The notes under the pieces: model-generated
What the model saw: the letters and a program-made list of their open reading frames with translations, nothing else
Databases searched by the model: none
Told to the model about the DNA's origin: nothing
Shown: one piece after another, positions 34,483 to 45,834 of the stretch
Numbering within the stretch: the first letter of the stretch is position 1
Layout: every line of letters begins with the position of its first letter
Program-made: the position numbers and the translations under genes
Assembly: GCA_001566295.1 (NCBI GenBank)
Contig: KQ964252.1
Coordinates: 248,001 to 312,000 of the forward strand
Source of the DNA: Microdochium bolleyi
Lineage: Eukaryota; Ascomycota; Sordariomycetes; Xylariales; Microdochiaceae
Direction of reading: 5' to 3'
DNA length: 64,000 nt

Positions 34483-35493
34483 TCACGCGGAAGTAGCAAT
34501 GTACGGAATACCAGTGAGCTTGTACGCCCGCTGGCTGAGCTTGGCTGGGTTGGCGGGCTTGTCTTCGTCGTAAGGGTCGGGCTTGCCGTCGCGCATCATG
34601 GTCAGGCCGCCGACGTGTGCAGCGTTGGGCCAGTGCGTCGTCCGAAGAGTGTTCTCGAATGCGCCCTTCTTTCGGACGAGGTCTGCCTGCGTGGCGTCTG
34701 CGGCGGGCATGTAGCAGGTGTACGCACAGAAGCGCGCGTTCTCGGTGGTTGGCGCCTGGTTGTAGTGAGGAGTGCGCGAATCCCAGACGATGAGGTCGCC
34801 CGGGTCGGCCTCAACCTTGATCCACTGGCAGCCACGGTCCTTGAGCCACTTCATACCAGCATCGGTGAAGCCGTACCACTCTTTGGTCCACGCCCAGACC
34901 TTGTCCTTCTCGTCCTTGAATTCCTTGTGGAATTCTCCGGAAAGTAGGTGGGCACCCTTGCACACAAGCAGACCACCGTCATTCGCGCCGTTAGGCAGCA
35001 TGTTGACGAGGCCTTGAAGACAGCGGAAGTCTGGCTTCTCCGGGTCTTGGTCCTGGTGTGGCCAAGGGGTGTTCTCCTTCATATCGGTCCGCGTGGGGAA
35101 TGTGAAGTTGAAGCCATCGAAAGAGACGATCAGATCTTCCGTATCGAAGACTTTCTCGAAGGCACCGACGACGCCAGGCTCGGCCCGGATGTCCCAGGCA
35201 AAGTCCTCGTGGGTGATACCGTACGCGAAGCAGAGGCCCTTCTCGTTAATTATAGGCATGTTCTTCTCGATGTAAGTGGAGCGATCATCCCGCTTGAAGC
35301 CGAGACCTCCCTTGAAGTTCTCGAGGTATGAGAACATCCTGTCGGCGTACTGGTCGGCTCTCTCCCGGGGAATGGCACCCTTGACGACGGCATAACCGTC
35401 CCGCATTAAGTCGTCTCTGAAGTCGCCAAATGTGGCGTTGAGGTCGTTAAAAATCTTGGCGGGGCCCGAAGGCTTGGGCACGATGGACGCCAT
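34483..35493 (-). CDS. phytanoyl-CoA dioxygenase (PhyH) family protein
   Basis: This single-exon gene encodes 336 aa. The ATG at 35493 (MASIVPKPSGPAKIF) was chosen although the frame is open a further 174 codons upstream, because the upstream part is not protein-like. The Fe(II)/2-oxoglutarate double-stranded beta-helix is visible: HxD as H146-Q-D148 (WPHQDQD), the distal His243 (DSRTPHYNQAP) and Arg254 (ENARFCAYT) for 2-oxoglutarate. Family members hydroxylate lipids, amino acids or secondary metabolites; the substrate cannot be assigned here. There is no peroxisomal PTS1, since the C-terminus is IATSA. It has no signal peptide, so it is probably cytosolic. Confidence 0.9.
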   Translation of the reverse strand: MASIVPKPSGPAKIFNDLNATFGDFRDDLMRDGYAVVKGAIPRERADQYADRMFSYLENFKGGLGFKRDDRSTYIEKNMPIINEKGLCFAYGITHEDFAWDIRAEPGVVGAFEKVFDTEDLIVSFDGFNFTFPTRTDMKENTPWPHQDQDPEKPDFRCLQGLVNMLPNGANDGGLLVCKGAHLLSGEFHKEFKDEKDKVWAWTKEWYGFTDAGMKWLKDRGCQWIKVEADPGDLIVWDSRTPHYNQAPTTENARFCAYTCYMPAADATQADLVRKKGAFENTLRTTHWPNAAHVGGLTMMRDGKPDPYDEDKPANPAKLSQRAYKLTGIPYIATSA

Positions 35494-36653
35494 GGCGGGG
35501 CGACTTGTGTGGATAGTATGTAATGTCTGAACGCAAGAGATATGTAAGACTCGTGTCGCTGGTCGTTGTTGGGGTGGCTGATGGCTAGCTCTGCTAAACA
35601 ATGTGAGGCGCTTGCGGGATATGGCGAGAAGAGAGCGCTGGATCATTGTTCTTATCATGAGCTGTCGGAATCGGTTGTCGGCAGGAACGGCGACGGCATG
35701 GCTGCCACGGATCCTGGAATATGGGGAAGCTATTGGCCTTGTGACAAGCCGGGGTAGTGGAGAGGACTCTCCAGCTTCGCATGCGAGGAGGGCATCCGAC
35801 GGAACCGCAGAGACGCCGCAGGGCCCGCAGCAGACTGCGCTCGCAGCTAGGCTCGCCCCATCGCGGGGCGATGGCCCCCGAGCCGCAGCCGATGGGAAGT
35901 TTCGCGTGTTTCTGGCACCGCGCGCATGGTGGCAAAAAGACTGCGGCTGCAGTCGGCATCGGTGAGGCCTTCCGCTGGGCTGCTCTCGGTAGTTGCTTCG
36001 TGCAGGAGCCGACACACGTTGCCTGTCACACCTCTAATAGTCGGCCTGTCGCACCCAACGCGGCATAGAACCAATCAGAGAGAACAGGAGCATTTTGTGT
36101 GTGCCGAATGGGATATCTGCAGTTGTGTTTGACAGCTCATTATGAGATGCTGCCATGATTGCAATATTGCTGGCCGTCTCACCGGGCAGGGTCCTCCCCT
36201 CGCTCCCTACCCGACCCGACGGCTCACGGCTCGCGAAGGTCGTTTAATTGATGGGGATCCCGGAAAGCTGAGCACCGATGGTCGTGTGCGTGACCCCACC
36301 GGGAGCCGCGGCCACCCTGCAAGAGGGGCCATGAAAACCCATTCTCGCCAGTGATGAGCCCTGCAGCCCCTCGGCAACGTCTGGTACAATTGGACCACAA
36401 CGATGCGGGTTTCTGTCGGCACCGTGGAGCTCAGCCATTGTATATGATGCAATCGGCAAGTACGGCACGATGCGACATACTACATTGCCCGGGTTGGGCA
36501 ATTTGTCAGGACCAGATCGCATATCCACTGTCAGCCGTTGTGTGGTGGTTTCTCGCCAGCCTCGTGGTGGACCGAAGGTCTGTCGGCTGACGATTGTGGG
36601 GTGCCGTGCTCACTCAGCAACACCATTCCGACGGATCATGCACGCAAAGCCCC
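35494..36653. other. intergenic
   Basis: This 1.2-kb region between two minus-strand genes contains the PhyH-gene promoter. No gene was recognised. Confidence 0.4.
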
Positions 36654-37524
36654 TCACTGCGTGTCGTCAGTTTGTCGTCGCCAGTGAAAGCTTGTGCTCG
36701 AAAAGGTGGGATATCCTTTTTCCTGGGGAAAGGGGACTTTTTCGCATGCGGCATCCACCTCCTTCAGCCTATCCCAGTCGAGGTTCTGTGTGTCGTGGTA
36801 ACTTGTCGTCTTGTCAGCATCAGAACAGTCTTCGCTCCATGGAACAGAGCACTTACTTGTCCCAGACGTCGTAACCCGTGCCGACAAACACAGTCGGGAT
36901 GGCTTTGCCGATGGCCTGTGAGTACACTTCTCTGTACAAGTGAACGCCGTAGACCAGCGTCGAGTCGTCCACTGCTTCGAAGCCGGCAGGGGTGTCCACC
37001 ACATCGTGACCAAGCTGTCGGATGAATTCTGCGTCACTTGCCGAAAAGACGGGCTCCTGGAAGAAGCACTTGATCGACGTCTGTTGCTTCTCTTCTAGGA
37101 GACTGACGGTGCGCAGGAAGGCTGCCAGCTGCACATGTGTCCTGCGCTTGACCTCCCAGGCGCCATCCTCGGGGTCAAAGGTGCCTATGCCAAAACAGAC
37201 GGCCTGGGAGATGTGGCCGGGGTCTGTTTTCATGTTGATGATGTCCTCGAGCTTTTTGTGGCAGTCTGACTCGAGCCACTGGTCACATATCCGCTTGTGC
37301 TGGTCTTGTATGTCACGGGCGGTGAGGTCTGAGGCTGCTGGCTGTCTCGGGACGGGTGTAGAGGTTGCGGCTCCTCCTGTCGTCCTGGACTGGGTGGCCT
37401 GGTGCAGCTTGCCTCCACGGCGTGTCTTTCGACGCACTTTGGTCCATTCCTGCTCGCCATGCTCTTTGCTCGGTGGTTGCGGGCTGTCGTGCGCAGCCAG
37501 AGGTGAGTCCCTGGGCGCGGCCAT
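36654..37524 (-). CDS. SRR1-like protein
   Basis: Two exons, 37524-36857 and 36801-36654, are joined by a 55-nt intron (GTAAGT donor, CTGAC branch, ACAAG acceptor), giving 271 aa. The start is the first in-frame ATG (MAAPRDSPLAAHDSP). After a basic low-complexity stretch (WTKVRRKTRRGGK), the SRR1 domain runs from about residue 105: AVCFGIGTFDP, CFFQEPVFSASDAEF, GHDVVDTPAGFEAVDDST, VYGVHLYREVY and VFVGTGYDVW. The C-terminal exon has the TSFHWRR signature common at the end of fungal members. SRR1 of Arabidopsis acts in light signalling and the clock, and the yeast relative is poorly known. The function in this fungus is unknown. Confidence 0.85.
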
Positions 37525-38899
37525 CGCGGCCGGAGACAAGCAGAGGCTTGCACGAGCTGGTTGAGGGGTAGTCGGAACTGATGCAGGCCAGGTGAGCTTG
37601 CAGGCACGCTCCACCGAGGTCCGTGTCGTCGACGGTTCTTGCGGAGATGTCAAATTTCCATCGTGACGGGTGGGTTTTTGTCAGGTGCGCTGGGATGAGA
37701 GGGCGAACTGATTCTGGGTGGGTCGCGCTTTCCCTCCATAATTCATTCGCCTGGCAGCCGGCACGTTCTCGAGCAATTGCCTTGAGACTCCGAGTCGCTT
37801 GCCGCATGTTTTCGTCCGTCAACGACAACTTCATTCGTCTCGCCAATCTTCTACGCCATCCGGGATGCCGTCATGAGGCCGCGACCACGGTTCCAAGCTC
37901 GGCAGCTCCTCGTGGCTCCCGCAGCTACCCAGGCTGGCCACCGGCGCAACGTGACACGGCCACGAAGCACCAGTAAGGCAGGCCTCGAAATCTCCGGAGA
38001 CATGAACTACGACGTCCAGCGAATCGGGGTCTTCACCGAGAGATGCCTCTCGCTGCCCGCCACAGCGAGGAGTGTGACTTGAAGTCGATATTGGCGGTAA
38101 CGAACGAACCATCGACCACTCTCGCAGGCCTCCACAGCTGGCGCGGACGTCGGCGATGTGACAGCCAGCGGGCCACCCAAGCAGGACCTTGCGAGCATCC
38201 CGTGCAGGGTCTCGAGGGGCCGGCGATGGCGGGCGAGCAGGGGCGAAAGCCGGACCTGGGCGCTTAACCGCCGCCCGTGCCCCTGATCCAGCCACTCAGC
38301 ACCTGCGCTGGCGCCGACCCCTACCACGCGATCCCCGGCATCACCAGCGCCTGCCGCTGCCATTGGCTGCTGCCCGGGCGAATCACACCCCCTCGGCGAG
38401 TCGCCCAGCGTCTCTAACCGCTCTCGCCATGCACGACGCCTGCCAGATGCACCGCTTGCGACGCCCTCACTGGCTGCCCGCTGCCAAGGATGCCTTCCCG
38501 TCAATGTTCCCGCCCTGAGCGCCCTGGCCCCTCCGCGGCTGGCCATATCGACGCTGCCAATATGAGGCGTCCGCCGCCCGCCATGCGACCTGCTCGGCCG
38601 ACCGCCCTCTTGTCCATCTCTCACCACAACTCATCAGCATTGCACGAGCCGTCATCGTTCTTCACGTCGACCAACAGCCCGCCCGGCACAGCAAGTCGAC
38701 TGTATCGGACATCAGCTCCTCACCAACCAAGGTCTCCATCGGAAATCTCTCCGATACAGCCCGAGCTTCGACACAGAGTCAGTAAAAACCACGCTCGGGA
38801 GCCCTCTGGATTGTCGCAAGGCAACGCTGGCCATCCCGCCAAGTCTTTAAGCCTGCTGGCTGTACACTCCTCTTTTCACAGTTTCGCCAAACCACCAAC
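37525..38899. other. divergent intergenic region
   Basis: About 1.4 kb lies between the SRR1-like (minus) and BIM1-like (plus) genes. A long minus-strand open frame at 38.0-38.6 kb is Arg/Gly-rich and looks compositional. Both promoters should be here. Confidence 0.4.
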
Positions 38900-39733
38900 A
38901 TGTTCCGCTCAATAATACTGGCCGTGCTTGCCTCGACCCTGGCGTCGGCGCACATTGTCATCTCCTACCCCGGATGGAGAGGCAACACCCTCATCACAAA
39001 CGCGACATACCCCTTTGGCATGCAGTGGATGTATCCATGTGAGTAGATACCTGATCTGGAATGAATGGTATTGTCGACTGACACACGTTCAGGCGGTGGC
39101 CACCCCACAACCACAAACAGGACATTCTGGCCGACAACCGGCGGAGCAGTGGCTTTCCAGCCAGGCTGGTTCCAGGGCCACCAGACCGCCTTCCTCTACG
39201 TCAACATGGGCTTCGGCACAGACGGCCCTGACAACGGTCCCAAGAACATGTCCTTCCCCATGGTTCCGCCGTTCCAGCTTCTCGGCCCTTCCAAGAACCC
39301 GTACCCCGGCACCGTCTGCCTGCCCCAGGTGCCGCTACCAGCTGGTATGACCGTCAAGGCTGGCGACCTTGCCACGATCCAGATCGTCGAGATTGCCGCC
39401 CATGGCGCCGCTCTGTTCTCGGTAAGTCCGGTCATGAACATCTTCTCTTCTTCACGAAAAAACACCCCAGCTAACATCTGCTCTCAACAGTGTGTGGATA
39501 TCACTTTTGCCGACCCTGGTGACTCGCGGATTGAGAAGGTCAACAAGACCAACTGCTTCAACACCACGGACTTTGGCTTCGCGGACCTCTACACCATCGT
39601 CTCCCACGAGCCTGGCGCGTCCGCCAGTAAGCCGAGCGGTGCCGTGTCGAGATTCCTGCAGCCATCGACTTCCGCGTGGAGCTGGCTCGGCTACCTGCCC
39701 GTTGTGCTGGGCAGTGCTTGGATGCTGATCTGA
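38900..39733 (+). CDS. BIM1/X325-like secreted copper-binding protein, probably GPI-anchored
   Basis: Three exons, 38900-39038, 39093-39421 and 39491-39733, give 236 aa. The signal peptide MFRSIILAVLASTLASA is followed directly by His18, so the mature protein would begin HIVISYPGWRG. An N-terminal histidine is the copper brace ligand in the LPMO-like X325/BIM1 family. The family pattern PCGG (MYPCGG), the GHQTAFLYVN segment with another His and the MGFGTDG segment with an Asp candidate ligand are present. The C-terminus ends in a hydrophobic stretch (SWLGYLPVVLGSAWMLI) after a Ser-rich region, as in GPI-anchored members. By family knowledge these proteins bind Cu(II) at the cell surface and aid copper uptake rather than cleave polysaccharides. 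Splice phases all agree. Confidence 0.9.
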
Positions 39734-40942
39734 TTTCTCGCGCACGCATCTTGGCGTTTACGTTACATATGAGGCAGCGACACGTTCCCGTTCGCCTCTT
39801 CCTTTTCTGTATATATCTCCTCTCTGTACGAAAGTTCGGGAAAGTGTTTTGGACATTGCAAGCACTAGGCCTGCGGGCAAAGGGCAGGGACGAGAGATCC
39901 CGACTGGCAGGAAGCCACGGCGTTTACTACAGGCGTTTCGGATCGGGAAAGCTCATTGTTATCATCAATCATCATTACCACCTGCGCACGATGGCCTAGA
40001 CAAGCCTCGTGGCATATCAAATCATTTGATTATAATTCATTTCTACCGTCAGATCCCCACTTTATAAAAAAGAATTGGGCGAAATGCATGATGTAGCTGA
40101 ACTTCACGACTTTAGATTCGTGTACCACCACGATGGTTGTTGAAAGGGGGTGTTGTTTCACTGGTTGCGTGGGTTCGCGCTCGACGGGCCGTGGCATCAT
40201 GCAACTTGTCATGGGCCCGATAAATGGTTTCATTGCAGAATAATGGAGAACATCGACTCTGAGCTGCACGCTATTTAGAGCCTTGTAGAGCCAGAGCTGC
40301 AGGTGCGTAGAGCGGAGATTTTGGTCACTGCAGACGGCACACATCAGGAACCGCTCTACTTTTGATATATTCCCGATCTTAGATTGGTTCCGCGACGACC
40401 GCGACTCTTCAATCAATTACCTAAGGTCTTGTGATTGCAATGTATATTTTTCAGAGTGTTTTTCTTCATTCGAGTTGTGTTTCTAGATGAGACGGGGTGT
40501 CAGAGAGACCAGCGGTCCTATGACAACATGACCGGTGTATCTACACAGAGCTCGTCCTCCAGGACGCTGTTCCGTACATATGCTTGTGTAATGCTAGGTC
40601 CGATGATCTCTCGCTTGTGCACCTGAGGTGATGTAACTCTATCTGTATCGCTTACAATGATAATTGCCGGTCCGCAGTTCAGATCCAGTTGACATCGTGG
40701 CTCCAAGCTGGGCCTTGGCAACACTCGTTGCAGAGTGACGGCAGGGGTGTTGCTTCAAGCCACGACCGCACACGATCCATGGTTGCCCGGTGGGCTGCCT
40801 GCCGGGCTGCCCAAGCTGCCGCCTCAGCATCCCACTAAGGTGCAGCTGCCCACTGACATGGCCTCCGGAATGCCGTCAGGAATACCGCTAGAGGTGCCGA
40901 CTGAGGACGACTCTTCTCGAACTCCTTGCCGTCTGCGGTCTT
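39734..40942. other. convergent intergenic region
   Basis: About 1.2 kb lies between the BIM1-like and STRAP-like genes. A proline-periodic reading frame lies at 40.77-40.93 kb on the plus strand (LPGGLPAGLPKLPPQHP). No gene was supported. Confidence 0.35.
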
Positions 40943-42142
40943 CTAAACGTCCTTATCGTTCACAGCCGTGGTGCCACCGCGCCACAACCCGTAGAAGCCG
41001 TCGCAGTTCTTCCACATCTTAATGGTGCCGTCCTCGGAACCTGTGGCGTAAAGCTTCCCGTCAGGAGAAAAGGCGATCGACCAAACAGGGCCATGGTGGC
41101 CCTTGTGTGTGTCTAGGTGCTGTTAGCAGGGACAATACCTCAAACTTGAACAATCACGGCTACTCACCGATCTCGACATCATCATCCCAACGGTAGACGT
41201 GAGCCCAGGTCGCTGGCATGTCTTCGCCAACGACGATTTTGCGGCTCTTGGGGTCTACCGCGACACTCGCGACCTTGTAGTCGAGCTTCCTGCTCTTCAG
41301 TTCGTCCATGGCCCGCGGCCCACCCCAGAAGTAGACGGATTTGCCAGCAGCAACAGCCAGCACCGGCATGCCGTGGCCGATGTCTGACTGGGACGTGTAT
41401 TGCGGTGCCAGGGCGTTGAATTCACACGATCCAATTTCGCCATCGAGAACTTCCTGTTTGATGACGGTTCGGGACGGCAGGTCAAACCAACGGATAGTGT
41501 TGTTCGAAGCCGTGATGAGGACGTTCGGATCCTTCGTCCACACAATGAACTTGATGGTGGCCGTATGCACGCCCGCGCCGATCTCGAAAGCTGTCGCCGA
41601 GTCAATGGTGAGGGAAGTCGGCGCGGAGCCGTCAGCGGGAGGTTGGGGCTTTCCCGAGAGATCCCAGAGTCGCAGCTTTTTCTCGTAGCCACCAGTCGCA
41701 ATCAGATCACCGTTGTTGGGCGGATAGGCGACGGCGCGAACGATATGGTTGTGTTGCAGCGTGTAAAGTACTTCTCCCGTATGGGTGTCCCAGACCTTGG
41801 CGGTGAAGTCGGCAGAAGCGGTCGCGGCCGTCTTGGCATCCGGACTCAGTCTTGCCTGCCACACGGCACCCTTGTGTCCGATGAAGGTACCAATCCAGTC
41901 ACCAGTCTGACCATCGCGGAGCATGGGGTTGTTGTCTGCACATTTGGAGGGCGATTAGCGACGCTTTCAGTCATAAGTTCGGCCAACAGCAGAGACACGA
42001 AAAGGAGCTGCATACCCTTGCAAGCGGAAATCAGGTAGTAGGTATCTTCCCGCTCGAGTGGCGAAAAATGGATGTGAGGGACAGGTCGTGAATGACCATG
42101 ACATGTCAAAGGGACATATTGCCGTTGTGCTTCTGATGCCAT
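40943..42142 (-). CDS. STRAP-like WD40 repeat protein
   Basis: Three exons, 42142-42016, 41935-41168 and 41112-40943, give 354 aa with phase-consistent introns. The start MASEAQRQYVPLTCHGHSRPV and the segment NPMLRDGQTGDWIGTFIGHKGAVW are typical of serine/threonine kinase receptor-associated protein (STRAP/unrip). About seven WD40 blades follow, for example SADFTAKVWDTHTGEVL, ATGGYEKKLRLWDLSG and ATGSEDGTIKMWK at the end. In animals STRAP binds the SMN complex and kinase receptors; in fungi the role is less clear, and it probably acts as a scaffold in the cytosol and nucleus. It is divergent from the PLAP-like WD40 gene across a 1.3-kb shared region. Confidence 0.9.
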
Positions 42143-43422
42143 CGTGTGATACGCAGCGACGTGGCTGGCAGTCTGCTTTGTCAGGCCTGGTACGGTTCGC
42201 TGGCGAGGGGTGGCGAAAGGGGTAGAGTCTTGCCAAGGGGCAGTCGGTTGGTCGGTCGGTCGGTGGAATGAGGGGTTGTTCGCGGTGTTGCGATGAGGAA
42301 AGTTGGATTGCGGACGGACGCCGGCGGGAATGACTTCGGGTCGTGCAATCGAGCTTCTGAAGAACTGTGAGGGTGGGAGAACGGGAGGATGATGATGATA
42401 CGAGAGCTGAAAATCGTTACGTCGTCAAGGAAGCAGGGCTTCGTCGTTCAGATGAAGTGATGTCGTGGAAAGTGCCGAAGATCCAAGAGGAGGCAGTAGT
42501 TAGAGGGCAGCCGAGGAGCTGGCAGAGGGAAGGATCGAGAGCGCGAAGTGCGGGCGCGCAAGAGAAAGCAGCGCGGCCTGAGCCAGAAGTGAGGATATGC
42601 AGACTTGAAGTTGGACCCTGGAAGCGGAATTCAATGGAGACCACACAACGCAAGCCTCGATGACCACACCAGGCAGAAGAGCCTCCTGAAGCGTTTGGGA
42701 GCAGAGGGGCGCGCCCTCCTGAGGAGCGTTCCAGAAGGGTGCTACGCAAGCTGTGGCTTCTGCTAGACTCGCTGTACCCACTTAACTGGGCACAAGTGCC
42801 TGAGCCCTTTGGTCCTCCTGAGGTCCATCTCCTATCGACACAAGACCATGCGATGTAGCAACGTTGATACTGAAACCTGCCTCATGGTAGGTAGATGGGT
42901 GTATGGAACAGTCTGAAGTCTAGAGGGCGAGAGGGCAGCTCAGAATTGGGATGGGATGCATGCCTCAGGACGGGTACAGTCTTTCTAGAGGCAGGGACAC
43001 GGCCGGAATAGCAACACACCTCCTGAGCAAGGACGGCAGGTACGAGTTTGTCAGCCCAGATTGTGTGCGCCAGGGAAAGTACTCCCTCGCATCATCCCAT
43101 AGAGCTACGTAGCTGGATCGTGCCTGGCTTGCCTAACTTAGCCTTAGCGGAGCGAAGCAGCCAGGCCATGCATCGCGCCTGCTTGTGTGGACACCTGAAT
43201 GTGGGGTCCTGGGAGGGGCCATTCCATCATCGTCCACGCCGCTTTCTCAAGCTCCCCCGCAACGCTGCCGTCAAGCTGCCGACACTTGACACACAGGTCA
43301 CAATCTGGCACCAACTCAACTGCCACCACGTTCTCTGCTTGAGCTTCTCGGAGCGAGCAATTCTCTCGTTCGGGCGATCCAACCTCACTTCTTTGCAAAT
43401 ACCGATCCGCCAGCAGCTAAGC
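42143..43422. other. divergent promoter region of two WD40 genes
   Basis: This 1.28-kb region lies between the STRAP-like and PLAP-like starts. It contains a short tandem GGTC repeat near 42245-42265. The plus-strand frame is open upstream of the PLAP ATG but is not protein-like. Confidence 0.45.
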
Positions 43423-45834
43423 ATGGCGGGCGCCTCCGACTTCAAGCTGTCGGCACAGCTGCTCGCCCACGAGGCAGATGTCCGTGACGTCTCCTTTCCC
43501 TCAGCCGACCTCATCCTCTCCGCATCCAGGGACCACACAGTCCGCGCGTGGCGCCGCACGCAAACCTCTCCGCCGACCTTCGAGCCCTTAATCACCAACA
43601 AGGGCACCGAGTTCGTCAACAGCCTCGCCTACCTTCCGCCCTCGGCTGATTCCCCCGAGGGTCTCATCGTCTCGGCTGGCACAGATACCATCATCGATGT
43701 ACGAAGGACGGATGCTACGCCGTCAGATAATGCAGAGAGGTTGTTGATCGGCCACTCCCGGAATATCTGCTCCCTCGCGGTCGTCCCTGGAGGCAAACAA
43801 CTCGTCTCAGGAAGCTGGGATAACTCGGCACGCGTCTGGAGCGTCGGAAAGTGGGATGTCGAGGCTGTTCTTACCGAGCACGAAGGTGCTGTCTGGGATG
43901 TACTTCCTCTCGACGACAAGATCATCGTCACCGGCTGCGCAGACAAGAGCATCCGTATTTTCGACACTTCCAAGATAGTGGCTGGTGAGGTCGCACCCAA
44001 GTCCACGATATACACCCCGGACATCGTCCGAGCGCTGTGCAAAGTGCCTGCCGGGCATCCTACGGGGGCCGATATCGCCAGCGGGCATAACGATGGCGTC
44101 GTACGGCTCTACAAGTTGAGCGGGCAACAAGTCGGCGAGTTGCACGGTCATGAGAGCTTCATCTACTCTTTATCGACGTTGCCGAGTGGAGAGATTGCCA
44201 GCTCGGGAGAGGACCGCACTGTACGAGTATGGCGTGGCACAGAATGTGTCCAGACCATTACACACCCAGCCATCTCCGTGTGGACAGTAGCAGCCTGTTC
44301 GGAGAATGGAGATATTGCCACCGGCGCGAGCGATGGCGTGATTCGCGTGTTTTCGAGAAGTCTGGATCGTGCGGCGGACGCCGAGACTCTTGCCCATTTC
44401 GAAGAGTCGGTCAAATCCTCTTCGATCCCTCAGCAGCAGGTCGGCGGCATCAACAAGGAGAAGCTGCCCGGTCCAGAGTTCCTGACGACCAAGTCTGGCA
44501 CCAAGGAGGGGCAGGTGCAGATGATCCGCGAGGAGAACGGCAACGTCACGGCACATCAATGGTCCATGGGTCAGCAACAGTGGATCAATGTTGGCACAGT
44601 CGTTGATGCAGTCGGTAGCAGCGGCAAGAAGACCGAATACCAGGGCAAGATGTACGATTACGTATTCGACGTTGCGATCGAGGAGGGTCAGCCGTCACTG
44701 AAGCTTCCTTTTAACCTCTCCGAGAATCCGTACGAGCGAGCAACGAAGTTTATCAACGACAACGAGCTGTCAATCAACTTCCTGGACCAGGTTGCGCAGT
44801 TCATCGTCCAGAACACCCAGGGTGCCACGATAGGTCAGAACGAAGACACAGGGCCAGAACCGTACGGTGCCAGCGACCGGTATCGACCCGGGAATGATCA
44901 GCAGATCTCAACAAAGGCAAAGGTGATCCCGCAGCGGGAATATCTCGACATCACTGCCGCCAAATATGAGCGTGAGTCTTATCAAACTCTTAATCCTCTT
45001 TTATGGAAACTGACAAGCATTCTTCACGTAGCAATATTCAAGAAAATCGCAAGCATCAACTCCGGCCTTGTCGCTGCCGGCCGCAAAGATGACTCCCTCA
45101 ACCCCGACGCGCAGAACGTGCTGGCTCAGTTGAAGCAAAGTCTCGAAGCGGGAAAACCCGCAGTCACAGACGAGGCTACCAAGTTGGTGTTCATCATGTG
45201 CACGCAGTGGGATTATGCGGATCGACTCGCCCCCATGGATCTGCTCCGCTGTATCGCTGTGAGCCCAGCAACAGCCAAGTACCGGACATCGGCTGACAGC
45301 GACGTGGTGGCGATCGCTACTGCTGCACCTTTCGAGGGTGTGCCTGCAGGTGCTGAGCCAAACGAGAACTGCTGCATGATGGCCGCCCGTACAATCGCGA
45401 ATCTTTTCCAGACACAGGCCGGACGGGAAACAATTTCGCGGCCAGCCGCCACTCAGGCCATCGATGCCTTCATCAGTCGCATCCTCGGCTTCGGTGGCCA
45501 GAAGGCAATTGGTGCCTTCAACCGAAACCTGCTTGTTGCTCTCACGACGATTCTGATCAATCTTTCCGTGCTCGCCTCGTGGCGGGTAGGCAGCATCAGC
45601 AATGCCATCCAGGTGCACTCCCTGACCTTGCTATCGCATATCCTGCAGAAGCAGAGCGACAGCGAGGTCGTGTATCGGGCTCTCGTCGCATCGGGAACGT
45701 TCATCACATCCGTCGGAGCGGCGGCACCTGACGCGAAAAGCATGGTTGTTCCTGTGCGAACTGCGAAGGACAAGGCTAGCGAGGATCGCGTGAAGGAGGT
45801 CGCAGACGAGGTGCTGGCTCTTCTGGGCAAGTAG
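43423..45834 (+). CDS. ubiquitin-binding WD40 protein PLAP/Ufd3/Doa1
   Basis: The start is at 43423 (MAGASDFKLSAQLLAHEADV); the frame is open upstream but non-coding in character. Exons are 43423-44971 and 45032-45834, giving 783 aa. The 60-nt intron (GTGAGT...ACGTAG) contains no stop and is in frame, but its removal restores KYEPIFKKIASINSGL. Domains in order are a seven-bladed WD40 propeller (about 10-325; SASRDHTVRAWRR, VSGSWDNSARVWSV, ASSGEDRTVRVWRG), a PFU domain (about 355-465) binding ubiquitin, and a C-terminal PUL domain (about 505-780) that binds Cdc48. In yeast Doa1 supports ubiquitin homeostasis and ER- and mitochondria-associated degradation with Cdc48. Confidence 0.95.
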   Translation: MAGASDFKLSAQLLAHEADVRDVSFPSADLILSASRDHTVRAWRRTQTSPPTFEPLITNKGTEFVNSLAYLPPSADSPEGLIVSAGTDTIIDVRRTDATPSDNAERLLIGHSRNICSLAVVPGGKQLVSGSWDNSARVWSVGKWDVEAVLTEHEGAVWDVLPLDDKIIVTGCADKSIRIFDTSKIVAGEVAPKSTIYTPDIVRALCKVPAGHPTGADIASGHNDGVVRLYKLSGQQVGELHGHESFIYSLSTLPSGEIASSGEDRTVRVWRGTECVQTITHPAISVWTVAACSENGDIATGASDGVIRVFSRSLDRAADAETLAHFEESVKSSSIPQQQVGGINKEKLPGPEFLTTKSGTKEGQVQMIREENGNVTAHQWSMGQQQWINVGTVVDAVGSSGKKTEYQGKMYDYVFDVAIEEGQPSLKLPFNLSENPYERATKFINDNELSINFLDQVAQFIVQNTQGATIGQNEDTGPEPYGASDRYRPGNDQQISTKAKVIPQREYLDITAAKYERESYQTLNPLLWKLTSILHVAIFKKIASINSGLVAAGRKDDSLNPDAQNVLAQLKQSLEAGKPAVTDEATKLVFIMCTQWDYADRLAPMDLLRCIAVSPATAKYRTSADSDVVAIATAAPFEGVPAGAEPNENCCMMAARTIANLFQTQAGRETISRPAATQAIDAFISRILGFGGQKAIGAFNRNLLVALTTILINLSVLASWRVGSISNAIQVHSLTLLSHILQKQSDSEVVYRALVASGTFITSVGAAAPDAKSMVVPVRTAKDKASEDRVKEVADEVLALLGK

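Noticed and set aside
38007..38627. 206-codon minus-strand frame between SRR1-like and BIM1-like genes
   Set aside because: It is Arg/Gly/Ala-rich with no domain, as expected by chance in GC-rich DNA.
40735..41022. Proline-periodic frame (GLPAGLPKLP type) near the STRAP 3' end
   Set aside because: It overlaps the last STRAP exon antisense and has no start context or conserved domain; it is probably repeat-like 3' UTR sequence.
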